Assembly (NCBI GenBank): GCA_031366605.1
Contig: JANLOO010000065.1
Span: forward strand, 1 to 61,438
Source of the DNA: CALMEC01 sp031366605
GTDB taxonomy: Bacteria; Actinomycetota; Thermoleophilia; Miltoncostaeales; Miltoncostaeaceae
Direction of reading: 5' to 3'
Length of the DNA stretch: 61,438 bases
This document shows, one piece after another, positions 25,251 to 33,742 of this stretch. The first letter of the stretch is position 1. Each line of letters starts with the position of its first letter. A program made the position numbers and the translations under genes. Under the pieces are notes generated by a model. That model was given only the letters and a program-made list of their open reading frames with translations, was not told the origin of the DNA and did not search any database.

Positions 25251-25948
25251 GCGTGCTCGAAGGGCGCGTGGCGTTCATCACCGGTGGCAGCCGGGGAATC
25301 GGTGCCGCACTGGCCACGTCGTTGGTGGCGGCAGGAGCGAGCGTCGCGCTGGTGTCGCGGGCGGGTGACGACCTGGGGCTGGACCGCTCGTTGGGCATCG
25401 CGTGTGACGTGCGCGATCCCGCGGCGATGCAGCAGGCGGTCGATGCGACCGTCGCGCGCTTCGGCCAACTCGACATCGTCATCGCCAACGCCGGCGTTGG
25501 GAGCTACAGCGCGTTCCTCGACCTGTCGCTCGAGGACATCGAGGCGATGATCGACGTCAACCTCAAGGGGACGATGTGGGCTGCGCGCGCTGCGCTGCCG
25601 CACCTGCTCAAGAGCGACGCCGCCGATTTCGTCGCGCTCGCGTCTGAGGCCGGTCGGCGCGGGCTGCCGCACGAGACGGTGTACTGCGCGTCGAAGTTCG
25701 GTCAGGTGGGATTCACCCGGGCCTTGGACCACGAGATGCGCGAACACGGTGTGCGCTGTACCAACGTATGCCCCGGCGGCGTCGCGACCGGGTTCGCGTA
25801 CGGGAAGGGCCGGGCGCCCGAAGACGAGATCGGGATGATGACGGCGCAAGACGTCGCCGACCTCGTGATGTTCGTGATCACGCGCCCGCGTGGGATGCGG
25901 ATCCTCGAGACGGCCCTGCGGCCCATGATCGAGGAATCATGGGGGTGA
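25247..25948 (+). CDS. Short-chain dehydrogenase/reductase
   Basis: A 233-residue SDR. The cofactor motif TGGSRGIGAA is at about 11-20, 'NAGVGSYS' is at about 83-90, the catalytic Ser region is 'FVALASEAGRRG' and the YxxxK is 'YCASKFG' (about residues 145-149). It is likely a polyol or sugar dehydrogenase in the operon. ATG 25247 overlaps the fruK stop by four bases, and its own stop overlaps the next gene by ten. Confidence 0.92.
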   Translation: MSVLEGRVAFITGGSRGIGAALATSLVAAGASVALVSRAGDDLGLDRSLGIACDVRDPAAMQQAVDATVARFGQLDIVIANAGVGSYSAFLDLSLEDIEAMIDVNLKGTMWAARAALPHLLKSDAADFVALASEAGRRGLPHETVYCASKFGQVGFTRALDHEMREHGVRCTNVCPGGVATGFAYGKGRAPEDEIGMMTAQDVADLVMFVITRPRGMRILETALRPMIEESWG

Positions 25949-26922
25949 GATGGGGGCTGCTCTCCACAGCGGCGATCAACGAGCTGATCCTGCGGGGTGC
26001 GCGGGCGTCTGACCGTGTCTCGATCACCGCGGTTGCGAGTCGCACGAAGGACAAAGCCGACGCATATGCGCGGGCCAACGGCATCGCGCATGCTCATGGC
26101 AGCTATGACGCGATGTTCGATGATCCCGACGTCGATGCGATCTACATCTCGACGCCCAACGGGTCACACGTCGACCTGACGATGCGCGCGCTCGAGGCCG
26201 GCAAACACGTGCTCGTCGAGAAGCCGTTCAGTCGCCACGCCGCCCAGGTCGAGCGCGCGTGTGCGTTGGCCGACGCCAAGGGCCTGGTCCTCTCCGAGGC
26301 GTTCATGTGGCGCCACAACCCGCAGACCGCACGACTCGTCGACCTGATTCGCGATGGGGCCATCGGCCGGTTGGTCTCCGTGCGGGCGGCATTTGCCTTC
26401 TCGCTCGCCGCGTTGCGTGGCGCGGATGACACCCGGTTCGACCCCGCGCTCGATGGCGGCGCGATGATGGATATCGGCTGCTACTGCCTGAGCGGCATTC
26501 GCGTGGCGTCGGGTGCCGAGCCCGAGCGCGTCAGCGCCGAGCAGATCGTCGGTCCCAGTGGCGTGGACGTCGCCTTCGCGGCGACGATGCGCATGGGCGG
26601 CGTGGTGCTCGGTCAGTTCGAGTGTGGGTTCATCACCGAGCATCGTGACGAGCTCGAGGTCATCGGTGAGGACGGTTCGCTGTTTCTGGACGATCCGTGG
26701 CACTGCTGGAAACCGGGCATCGAGTTGCGTCGGGACGACGGGGTCGAGCACATTGCGATTCCCGTTGCCGACTCATATCGGATCGAACTCGAGAACGTCA
26801 CCGACGCGATCGAGGGACGGGCGCCGCTCCTGGTCGGTCCCGCCGATGCGTTGGCACAGGCGCGCGCGATTGAGGCCTTGTACCAGGCTGCGGGGTCAGG
26901 GACGACGGTCGTGCTGCCCTGA
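25939..26922 (+). CDS. Gfo/Idh/MocA-family oxidoreductase
   Basis: A 327-residue NAD(P)-dependent sugar or polyol oxidoreductase. The N-terminal Rossmann part has 'VDAIYISTPNGSHVDLTMRALEAGKHVLVEKPFS' (the EKP lysine is the usual catalytic base), and the C-terminal part has 'GGAMMDIGCYCLSGIR', the Gfo/Idh substrate strand. It closes the operon. The combination FGGY kinase, importer, PfkB, SDR and Gfo/Idh is typical of polyol or rare-sugar breakdown; the sugar itself is not identified. Confidence 0.9.
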   Translation: MGVRWGLLSTAAINELILRGARASDRVSITAVASRTKDKADAYARANGIAHAHGSYDAMFDDPDVDAIYISTPNGSHVDLTMRALEAGKHVLVEKPFSRHAAQVERACALADAKGLVLSEAFMWRHNPQTARLVDLIRDGAIGRLVSVRAAFAFSLAALRGADDTRFDPALDGGAMMDIGCYCLSGIRVASGAEPERVSAEQIVGPSGVDVAFAATMRMGGVVLGQFECGFITEHRDELEVIGEDGSLFLDDPWHCWKPGIELRRDDGVEHIAIPVADSYRIELENVTDAIEGRAPLLVGPADALAQARAIEALYQAAGSGTTVVLP

Positions 26923-26935
26923 CGCGAGCACGAAT

Positions 26936-28150
26936 CTAATGCGCGTCAAGGACGATGTCGCCGTTGGTCGTCGACCGCGGAGTGAGCGCCCGGCGCCAGC
27001 GGGCGAGGGCGAGCGCACCCAATCCGACGCCGATGCATGCGATCGCAAGCGCAGCTCGGGCGCCAGGTCCGTCCGCGACGGAGCCTGAGATCGCGGCGCC
27101 GATGCCGAACCCGATCGGGAACGCAACGCTGAGCCATGAGAACGCCTCGGTCACCATTCCCGCGGGTGCGAGTTGGCCGATGAGGGTGTAGAGCAAGCTC
27201 AGAAGGGGCGCGATCGCAAGACCGGCGATGGCGGCCATCGGTGCAAGCACCCAGAGGTTGGGGGTCCCGGCCGCCGGCAGGAATGCGACGGCGGAGACGA
27301 GCGCGATACGGCTGATCTGGATGTCCGGCGTGCGGCGCCAGACACGTGTGCCGTAGATCAATCCGCCGATCGCGCTGCCGATCGCCCACAGCGCCAGAAA
27401 CACCCCCGCGACGTTCGGCGCGCCGTGCTCACGCGCGAACGCGGTCACCGCGACCTCGAAGCCGCCAAAGCTGGTCGCGGCAAGGAGGGCGAAGAGGAAC
27501 AGCAGGCGCACTCCGGGTGCGCCCATCGCCCCGCCGCGACCCCGCACCACGTGTGGGGCACGCCAGGCCCGTGAGAGCCGGGTTTGGGTGAACCAGAAGG
27601 CCCCGCACACCGTCAGACCCGCGGCGACGTACAACGCGGCGGGCGGCCCTGACAGCGCGGCGGCAGTCGTTGCGATGAGCGGGCCTCCTGTGAACACCGC
27701 CTCCTGCACGATCGCCTCGAGGGCGTACGACGACTGCAGTTGGGATCCCGAAAAGAGGTTCGCCAGAATGGCGCGCTGGCACGATGAGATGGGCGGCAAG
27801 ATCCCGGTCAGGCCGGCGAGTGGAATGAGCACACCTGCGGGCGCATCGAGGTTGCCGGCAGCCGCGAGGCCCGCGAGGGCGACGGCGTTCCAGATCGCCG
27901 TGGGAACGACCACACGACGCTGGCCGAACCGGTCCACCAGTCGCCCCAGGGGTGCCGACGTCAGAGCCGCGACAAGGTTGCATGCGGCCGCCGCGGCGCC
28001 GGCGATCGCGAACGAGCCGGTCGCCGCGCGGACCAGTAACACGATGCCCAGTGTCTCGAAGCCGAGCGGCATCCGCCCCACGACCGAGGCGGCCATCAGG
28101 CCCTTGAGGCCTGGCGTGCGCAGAATCGGTCGGTAGGCGGGGATGCCCAT
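26936..28150 (-). CDS. MFS transporter
   Basis: A 404-residue membrane protein with about 12 hydrophobic helices. The loop 'APLGRLVDRFGQRRV' between helices 2 and 3 is the MFS motif A (G-x-L-x-D-R-x-G-x-R). No substrate-specific residues are recognisable; a drug or metabolite exporter is most likely. TAACCT lies six bases before ATG 28150 on the minus strand, suggesting a leaderless transcript. It is divergent from the exonuclease gene at 28209, with a very short shared promoter region. Confidence 0.88.
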   Translation of the reverse strand: MGIPAYRPILRTPGLKGLMAASVVGRMPLGFETLGIVLLVRAATGSFAIAGAAAAACNLVAALTSAPLGRLVDRFGQRRVVVPTAIWNAVALAGLAAAGNLDAPAGVLIPLAGLTGILPPISSCQRAILANLFSGSQLQSSYALEAIVQEAVFTGGPLIATTAAALSGPPAALYVAAGLTVCGAFWFTQTRLSRAWRAPHVVRGRGGAMGAPGVRLLFLFALLAATSFGGFEVAVTAFAREHGAPNVAGVFLALWAIGSAIGGLIYGTRVWRRTPDIQISRIALVSAVAFLPAAGTPNLWVLAPMAAIAGLAIAPLLSLLYTLIGQLAPAGMVTEAFSWLSVAFPIGFGIGAAISGSVADGPGARAALAIACIGVGLGALALARWRRALTPRSTTNGDIVLDAH

Positions 28151-28208
28151 TCGCCCAGGTTACGGATCACGGTGTACGGCACCCGCTCGGGCGGCGATAC
28201 TCCCGTTC

Positions 28209-29039
28209 ATGCCCTCATTGCTCGTACTGGACGGTGACTCCCTCGCGCATCGCGCCTACCACGCCGTGCCGTCGAGCGTCCGCGACGCCACAGGGGCGCC
28301 CGCCAACATGATCGTCGGGTTCGCCAACATGCTGCTGGGCTTGTGGCAGGCCGAGCGACCGCGCACGGTGCTCGCATGTTGGGACACCGTCGGGGTGCCG
28401 ACCTGGCGGCACGAGCTGCTGCCGGACTACCAGGGCGGCCGCGATTTCCCTGACGACCTCGTCGCCCAGTTGGATCGGCTGCCCGCACTCGTCGCCGCGG
28501 CCGGGTTTGCGAATGCGAAAGGCCCCGGGTTCGAGGCCGACGACTTCCTTGCCGCCGCCTCAGGCGCCGAGACGGCCCGTGGTGGCACGGCGGTACTCGT
28601 GACAAGCGATCGCGATGCCTACCAACTCGTCAGCGATGCCGTCACCGTGGTTCGGCCGATCAAAGGCGTGTTCGAAGTCGAGCGCGTCGGCGTCATGCAA
28701 GTGCGCGAGCGATACGGCATCGACCCCTCGCAGGTCCCCGACTTCATCGCCCTGCGCGGTGACCCGTCCGACCGCATCCCCGGCGCGCGCGGAATCGGTC
28801 CCAAAAAGGCGGCGGCGCTGCTGACGGAGCACACAACCCTGGAGCGGGCACTGGCGGCGGGACTCTTGGCACACGAGGCCTCGGCGCTGCGGGACTATCA
28901 GCGCGTCGCGACGATGCGCGCCGACGCTCCGATCCCGGCACTTCCCGATGCTCACCCCGATTGGCCCGCCGCCGCCGCACAGGCCGAACGCTGGGGTCTG
29001 ACGGCACTCGGACGCCGACTACGCGAGGTTCGCAGGTGA
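28209..29039 (+). CDS. 5'-3' exonuclease (FEN-like)
   Basis: A 276-residue stand-alone 5'-nuclease of the Pol I N-domain type. Acidic metal-binding residues are in 'LVLDGDSLAHRAYHA', 'GFEADDFLA' and 'VTSDRDAYQL'. The H3TH motif is 'IALRGDPSDRIPGARGIGPKKAAALL'. It removes RNA primers or flaps. ATG 28209 follows GATACT by seven bases with no Shine-Dalgarno, so the message is probably leaderless. Many actinobacteria have such a gene in addition to polA. Confidence 0.92.
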   Translation: MPSLLVLDGDSLAHRAYHAVPSSVRDATGAPANMIVGFANMLLGLWQAERPRTVLACWDTVGVPTWRHELLPDYQGGRDFPDDLVAQLDRLPALVAAAGFANAKGPGFEADDFLAAASGAETARGGTAVLVTSDRDAYQLVSDAVTVVRPIKGVFEVERVGVMQVRERYGIDPSQVPDFIALRGDPSDRIPGARGIGPKKAAALLTEHTTLERALAAGLLAHEASALRDYQRVATMRADAPIPALPDAHPDWPAAAAQAERWGLTALGRRLREVRR

Positions 29040-29073
29040 CGTTGTCCTCCGGTCGGTGTCGTGCACGTGGGTC

Positions 29074-29103
29074 TTGCAAAACGTGACAGAGCGGGGGTAG
29101 CTT
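29074..29103 (+). promoter_or_regulatory. Promoter of the secreted Asp-box protein
   Basis: TTGCAA (29074-29079) and TAGCTT (29098-29103), 18 bases apart, form a plausible promoter. The transcript would start near 29110 with a leader of about 70 bases to the TTG start at 29182. This is one of the few genes here with a real leader and a strong Shine-Dalgarno. Confidence 0.5.
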
Positions 29104-29181
29104 CTCGGGGCTGTTATCGACGCTGAGCGGCCGAGAGAGGGCGGCTGGTCGCAACCTTGCTCCAAGAAAAGGAGGCATCTC

Positions 29182-30681
29182 TTGGGTTGGAGATCATTCA
29201 TCGCGCTGGCGGCTGCGGTCGCCGCGATCGGCGCCGCTCCGGCGGCTGCCACCGTCACCGGTACGACAAACATCAACCCCACACCGCCGTTTCCATTCGC
29301 GTTTCCGTCCGCCTGCATCCAACCGGACCTGGGAACGAACTACCGTGGTGCCGAGGTGGAACCATGGGTGGCGGCGAACCCAGCCGCTCCCGGCAACCTC
29401 GTCGCGGTGTGGCAGCAGGACCGCTGGTCGAACGGCGGATCGAACGGCTTGTTCGGCGGCGTGAGCTTGAATGGCGGCGCCAGCTGGGCGCCGACCTTTG
29501 CGGCGTTCACGCATTGTACCGGCGGGAACGCCCAGAACGGGCAGGACTACCAGCGGGCGACGGACCCGTGGGTCACGTTCTCGCCGAACGGTGTCGGCTA
29601 CTGGATGGGGTTCTCGTTCAACAGCACCGACGGGGTTCACGAGATCAACGTCGCGCGGTCCACGAACAGTGGATCGACGTGGAGCAATCCGATCACGCTC
29701 CGTAAGGACCTCAGTGACACGATCCTCAACGACAAGAACTCCATGACGGCGGATCCGGGCAACGCGAACTACGTCTATGGCGTGTGGGACCGCCTTGTGT
29801 TCCCGAATGAGACGGCCAAGGGCCAGCACGCCGAACGCGCTGCCGGCTACACCGGTCCCGCGTGGTTCGCGCGAACGACCAACGGTGGTAAGAGTTGGGA
29901 GCCGGCGAAGCTGATCTACGACCCGGCGCTCGACGGTCCGGGGCAGGGACGCAACGACCAAACGATCGGCAACCAGATCGTCGTGCTGCCGAACGGGACG
30001 CTGGTCAACGGCTTCAACCTCATCCACAACGACAACGCGCATCAACGACAGGGGAGCAAGGTCGCCCTGATCCGCTCGATCGACAAGGGCGCGACGTGGG
30101 AAACCCATGCGACGGTCGTGTCGACGCTGGGATCGGTGGGGGTGGCCGACCCGACAACCGGCGCTGCGGTTCGGACCGGCGACATCATCCCCGAGATCGG
30201 GGTGGACCGTTCGAAGGCCCGGACGAAAGGGAACCTGTACTTCGTCTGGCAGGACGCCGGCTTCAACGGCGGCGCAACTGACGCCATCGCATTCTCCAAG
30301 TCGAGCGACGGTGGTACCACCTGGACGGCACCCGTCAGGATCTCGAACTCCGGCGGCAAGCCGGCGTTCACCCCGGCGATCTCGGTGAACGACCAGGGGA
30401 CGATCGCGGTGACGTACTACGACTTCCGCAATGACAGTTCGACCGCGCCACTCGACACCGACGTGTGGACGGTGACCTCCACCGACGGTGGCGCGACTTG
30501 GCGGGAGCAGCACCTGTCCGGCCCGTTCGACATGACGAAGGCCCCGGTTGCACGCGGACACTTCGTCGGCGACTACATCGGGCAGGCGGTCATCGGGAAC
30601 GGGTTCCACCCCGTCTGGGTGGAGGCAAACGGCCCGCAGAACACGACCGAGGTGTACACGACGACGGTGACGGCGCCGTAG
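29182..30681 (+). CDS. Secreted sialidase-fold (Asp-box) protein
   Basis: A 499-residue exported protein. Residues 1-24 are a signal peptide (AAPAAAT cleavage area). Six Asp boxes (S/T-x-D/N-x-G-x-T/S-W) are at about 95, 160, 232, 299, 374 and 433, evenly spaced by 60-75 residues, indicating a six-bladed beta-propeller as in sialidases and exo-glycosidases. I cannot see the arginine triad that would prove sialidase activity, so a glycan-binding or hydrolase role is inferred from fold only. Start is TTG 29182 behind GGAGG at six bases. A strong hairpin follows the stop. Confidence 0.82.
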   Translation: MGWRSFIALAAAVAAIGAAPAAATVTGTTNINPTPPFPFAFPSACIQPDLGTNYRGAEVEPWVAANPAAPGNLVAVWQQDRWSNGGSNGLFGGVSLNGGASWAPTFAAFTHCTGGNAQNGQDYQRATDPWVTFSPNGVGYWMGFSFNSTDGVHEINVARSTNSGSTWSNPITLRKDLSDTILNDKNSMTADPGNANYVYGVWDRLVFPNETAKGQHAERAAGYTGPAWFARTTNGGKSWEPAKLIYDPALDGPGQGRNDQTIGNQIVVLPNGTLVNGFNLIHNDNAHQRQGSKVALIRSIDKGATWETHATVVSTLGSVGVADPTTGAAVRTGDIIPEIGVDRSKARTKGNLYFVWQDAGFNGGATDAIAFSKSSDGGTTWTAPVRISNSGGKPAFTPAISVNDQGTIAVTYYDFRNDSSTAPLDTDVWTVTSTDGGATWREQHLSGPFDMTKAPVARGHFVGDYIGQAVIGNGFHPVWVEANGPQNTTEVYTTTVTAP

Positions 30682-30727
30682 CGGTCACTCGCGGGGCAGG
30701 CCTGGGCCTGCCCCGCGAGTGTGACCG
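30682..30727 (+). terminator. Strong hairpin after the Asp-box gene
   Basis: A 20-base left arm (from CGGTCAC to GGCAGGC) pairs with the right arm apart from a 2-base bulge, with about four bases in the loop. It starts on the base after the stop. There is no T-tract, but the stem is very stable. Confidence 0.7.
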
Positions 30728-30831
30728 CCCAACGGTGGTCATCACCACCACGCCATCTGCGCGGCGCATCCTGGAGCGGTATTCAGCCGTCGGGATCGGG
30801 GCGCGCGTGCCGAGCTGCGGCAGGATCAGAG

Positions 30832-31041
30832 ATGTCGACGGGGAAGATCTTTCTCACTATGTTCGACAGCAGCCAGTTCTGGTCATTTGCTGTCGCCGAC
30901 GCCGACCAGCGGCGAGCGATCTGGATTCCCTGTGCGATGTGTTGGGGGCAGCGCACGATCTTCGAAGACCTCCACGGGGAGGGACTCGTTGCGTGCACCT
31001 GTCCCAGCTGCCTCGGGCTGGGCGAGCGCCTCGTGGTCTGA
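30832..31041 (+). CDS. Small protein with two CxxC motifs (69 aa)
   Basis: ATG 30832 opens a 69-residue frame that ends with two cysteine pairs: 'CAMCWGQ' and 'CTCPSCLGLGERLV', arranged like DnaJ-type zinc repeats (CxxCxGxG). A zinc ribbon or rubredoxin-like fold is plausible. The spacing and the polar N-terminus argue for a real gene, but the start has a poor Shine-Dalgarno and coding evidence is limited. The rest of the gap, 31042-31356, shows only a TATACT box at 31284-31289 that may be the -10 of the following icd gene. Confidence 0.4.
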   Translation: MSTGKIFLTMFDSSQFWSFAVADADQRRAIWIPCAMCWGQRTIFEDLHGEGLVACTCPSCLGLGERLVV

Positions 31042-31356
31042 GCCCGAGTGCACCTCTCAAGAAGTGCTTTGCCAGCCGACGTCTGCATGCCAACGCAGGC
31101 TTCCTGACGAGCTTGCCGACGCGCTCTGGGCGGCTTTGTGCCGGCCCACTCCTGTGCGGTCTTCGCGCGCCGGATCGGCACAAGACCTCCGACAGGGTGC
31201 GCGCAGATCGTCACGAGACTTCAGATGCGGAGGACCCGGGCCGCGTCAGGGGTCGGCGACGGGGCTCGAAGCCCCTCGCTCGCTATACTCCACGAGCTTT
31301 GCGGCCGTCCCAAGGGCGGCCGTCTGTCCGTAACACGTCCGAGGAGTCAGGCAGTC

Positions 31357-32442
31357 GTGGCGCATCAGGTCACCTTCATCCCAGGCGACGGCACCGGTCC
31401 CGAGATCGCCGAAGCCACCAAACGTGTTCTGGACGCAACCGGTGTCGACTTCGTGTGGGACGTCGAAGAAGCCGGCATCGACATCATGGAGACCGCCGGG
31501 ACCCCACTGCCGGATTCGGTCATCGAGTCGATCAAAACGAACAAGGTGGCCATCAAAGGCCCCATCACGACGCCCGTTGGCACCGGTTTTCGCAGCGTCA
31601 ACGTCGCGCTGCGCAAGGCACTCGACCTGTTCGCGTGCATACGTCCGTGTAAGAGCTACCCCGGGGTACGCTCGCGGTACGAGGACATCGATCTTGTCAT
31701 CGTCCGCGAAAACACCGAAGACCTCTACGCCGGCATCGAGTTCGAGAAGGACACGCCGGAACAGATCAGGATCAAAGAGGAGATCGAGCGTCTGCTGCCC
31801 GGGTCGCACATCAACGATCACGCCGGCATCTCGATCAAGCCGATCTCCGAAGAGGGCGCGCGCCGCATCGTGCAGTACGCGTTCGACTACGCCCGCGAGT
31901 TCGGCCGCAAGAAGGTCACGGCCGTCCACAAGGCCAACATCATGAAGTACACCGATGGCTTGTTCCTGTCGGTCGCGATGGAGGTCGCCGAGAAGAACTC
32001 GGACATCGAGTTCGAGGAGCGCATCGTCGACAACATGTGCATGCAGCTCGTGCAGAAGCCCGAGCTCTACGACGTCCTCGTGTTGCCCAACCTGTACGGC
32101 GACATTCTGAGCGACCTCGGTGCCGGCCTCGTCGGCGGTCTGGGCGTCGCCCCTGGCGCCAACATCGGCACCTCCGCCGCACTGTTCGAGCCGACGCACG
32201 GCAGCGCACCCAAGTACGCCGGTCAGAACAAGGTCAACCCGATGGCAATGATGCTCTCGGGAATGATGATGTTGCAGTACCTCAAGGAGACCGACGCGGC
32301 CGACCGCCTCGAGAAGGCGATCGCCGAGTTGATCGTCGAGGGCAAGGACGTGACGTACGACATGAAGGCCGACCGCAACGACCCGACCGCCGTCGGCACC
32401 AGCGGCGTCGCCGATGCCCTGATCAAGAAGCTCGGCGGCTGA
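31357..32442 (+). CDS. Isocitrate dehydrogenase (NAD-type, isopropylmalate family)
   Basis: A 361-residue decarboxylating dehydrogenase. It has 'FIPGDGTGPEI' at the N-terminus, the substrate loop 'VGTGFRSVNVALRK', 'VRENTEDLYAGIEF' (isocitrate specific), 'NLYGDILSD' for Mg2+, and 'PTHGSAPKYAG' for NAD. The 'HGSAPKYAG' segment and short length point to the NAD-dependent group rather than E. coli-type Icd. Start is GTG 31357 with GAGGAG about 11 bases upstream. A homoisocitrate or isopropylmalate enzyme is less likely. It lies 37 bases before mdh. Confidence 0.9.
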   Translation: MAHQVTFIPGDGTGPEIAEATKRVLDATGVDFVWDVEEAGIDIMETAGTPLPDSVIESIKTNKVAIKGPITTPVGTGFRSVNVALRKALDLFACIRPCKSYPGVRSRYEDIDLVIVRENTEDLYAGIEFEKDTPEQIRIKEEIERLLPGSHINDHAGISIKPISEEGARRIVQYAFDYAREFGRKKVTAVHKANIMKYTDGLFLSVAMEVAEKNSDIEFEERIVDNMCMQLVQKPELYDVLVLPNLYGDILSDLGAGLVGGLGVAPGANIGTSAALFEPTHGSAPKYAGQNKVNPMAMMLSGMMMLQYLKETDAADRLEKAIAELIVEGKDVTYDMKADRNDPTAVGTSGVADALIKKLGG

Positions 32443-32479
32443 GTCTCAGCCCACCGCCGGCGCGACCCCAGAGGACACT

Positions 32480-33466
32480 GTGAAGAACCCGATTCGCGTT
32501 GCCATCACCGGTGCTGCCGGCCAGATCGGCTACAGCCTGCTTCCCCGCATCGCCGCCGGCGAGATGTTCGGCGCCGATCAGCCCGTCATCTTGCAGCTGC
32601 TCGAGATCCCGGTCGAAGGCCCGCAAAAGGCCATGCGGGGCGTCGCGATGGAGCTCGACGACTGTGCGTTCCCGCTGCTGCACGGCCTGGTGCTCGCCGA
32701 CGACCCCACGGTGGCGTTCAAGGACGCCAACTGGTGTCTGCTCGTCGGCTCCAAGCCACGCGGCCCGGGCATGGAGCGCGCAGACCTGCTTCGGGAGAAC
32801 GGCAAGATCTTCGTCGAACAGGGTCGGGCGATCGACGAGGTTGCCGCGGACGACTGCCGGGTGGCCGTTGTCGGCAACCCCTGCAACACCAACTGCATGA
32901 TCGCTGCGTCGCAGGCCAAGCGACTCGGGCCTGAGCGGTTCACCGCGATGACGCGCCTGGACCAAAACCGCGCCGTCACGCAGATCGCACAGAAGGCCGG
33001 AGCGACGGTCACCGACGTGGACAACCTGATCATCTTCGGCAACCACTCGCCGACGATGTTCGCGGACTTCACCAACGGCACGGTCGGCGGCAAGGCCATC
33101 ACCGAGGCGATCACCGATCACGCGTGGTTGCGTGAGGAGTTCCTTCCGACGGTCGGCAAGCGCGGCGCGGCGATCATCGACGCGCGTGGCCTGTCCAGCG
33201 CCGCGTCAGCGGCCAACGCGTTGATCGACCACGTCAAGGCGCTCGTCACACCCGGTGACACGCTGTTCTCGGCCGCGATCCACTGCGAGGGGCAGTACGG
33301 CTTGACCGAGGGTGTCTGGGCGTCAATGCCGGTCCGCACGACCGCGGTCGGCACGTACGCAGTCGACACGAGCTTCGCCCACGACGAGTTCGCGAAGGGC
33401 AAGATCGCGATCACCAACGATGAGTTGGTGGGTGAGCGCGAGACCGTCGCCGAGATGTTGGGGTAG
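32480..33466 (+). CDS. mdh: Malate dehydrogenase
   Basis: Interconverts malate and oxaloacetate. It has 328 residues with 'AITGAAGQIGYSLLPRIAAGEMFG' (NAD binding, about 8-30), the substrate arginines in 'GSKPRGPGMERADLL', 'LDQNRA', and the catalytic His in 'FGNHSPTMFADF'. This is the MDH type also found in plants, Thermus and actinobacteria. Start GTG 32480. It is part of the icd-mdh pair. The stop at 33464-33466 is followed after two bases by the inverted-repeat element. Confidence 0.95.
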   Translation: MKNPIRVAITGAAGQIGYSLLPRIAAGEMFGADQPVILQLLEIPVEGPQKAMRGVAMELDDCAFPLLHGLVLADDPTVAFKDANWCLLVGSKPRGPGMERADLLRENGKIFVEQGRAIDEVAADDCRVAVVGNPCNTNCMIAASQAKRLGPERFTAMTRLDQNRAVTQIAQKAGATVTDVDNLIIFGNHSPTMFADFTNGTVGGKAITEAITDHAWLREEFLPTVGKRGAAIIDARGLSSAASAANALIDHVKALVTPGDTLFSAAIHCEGQYGLTEGVWASMPVRTTAVGTYAVDTSFAHDEFAKGKIAITNDELVGERETVAEMLG

Positions 33467-33468
33467 CG

Positions 33469-33738
33469 AGTGCCCTGTCACGGAAGTCTCGTTTGCGGTT
33501 TGGCGGCTGCAAAGCTCCGCCGGATTTGATCCGCTGGGAGCAGGAGCAATCGCCCCTGAGGCTGTGTCCTCGCCTGCACCCATATCCAACGATATGGCCA
33601 CAGGCTGCGTCCTTGTCCGGGGGACGGGCCGGTTGCTCGTCCCCCGGCGTATTGGGAGCGGACTCTGCGAGTCCTCTCCCAATATCCGGCGGGCTTTTCA
33701 CTCGCCAAACCGTCAAAGAACTTCCGTGACAGGGCACT
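33469..33738. mobile_element. 270-bp inverted-repeat element with three strong hairpins
   Basis: The ends are perfect 19-bp inverted repeats: AGTGCCCTGTCACGGAAGT (33469-33487) and its complement at 33720-33738. The similarity continues inward, imperfectly, to about 45 bp (a GTTTG.GG.TTTGGCG block on both sides). Inside are perfect hairpins: CCATATC/GATATGG (33580-33597, 4-base loop), CCGGGGGACG/CGTCCCCCGG (33617-33647), and a nested TATTGGGAG...GGACTC-TGC-GAGTCC...CTCCCAATA (33650-33684). There is no reading frame that looks real and no clear target duplication. It fills the gap between mdh and the glycosyltransferase. It could be a MITE or a structured RNA or regulatory island. Confidence 0.7.
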
Positions 33739-33742
33739 ACGC

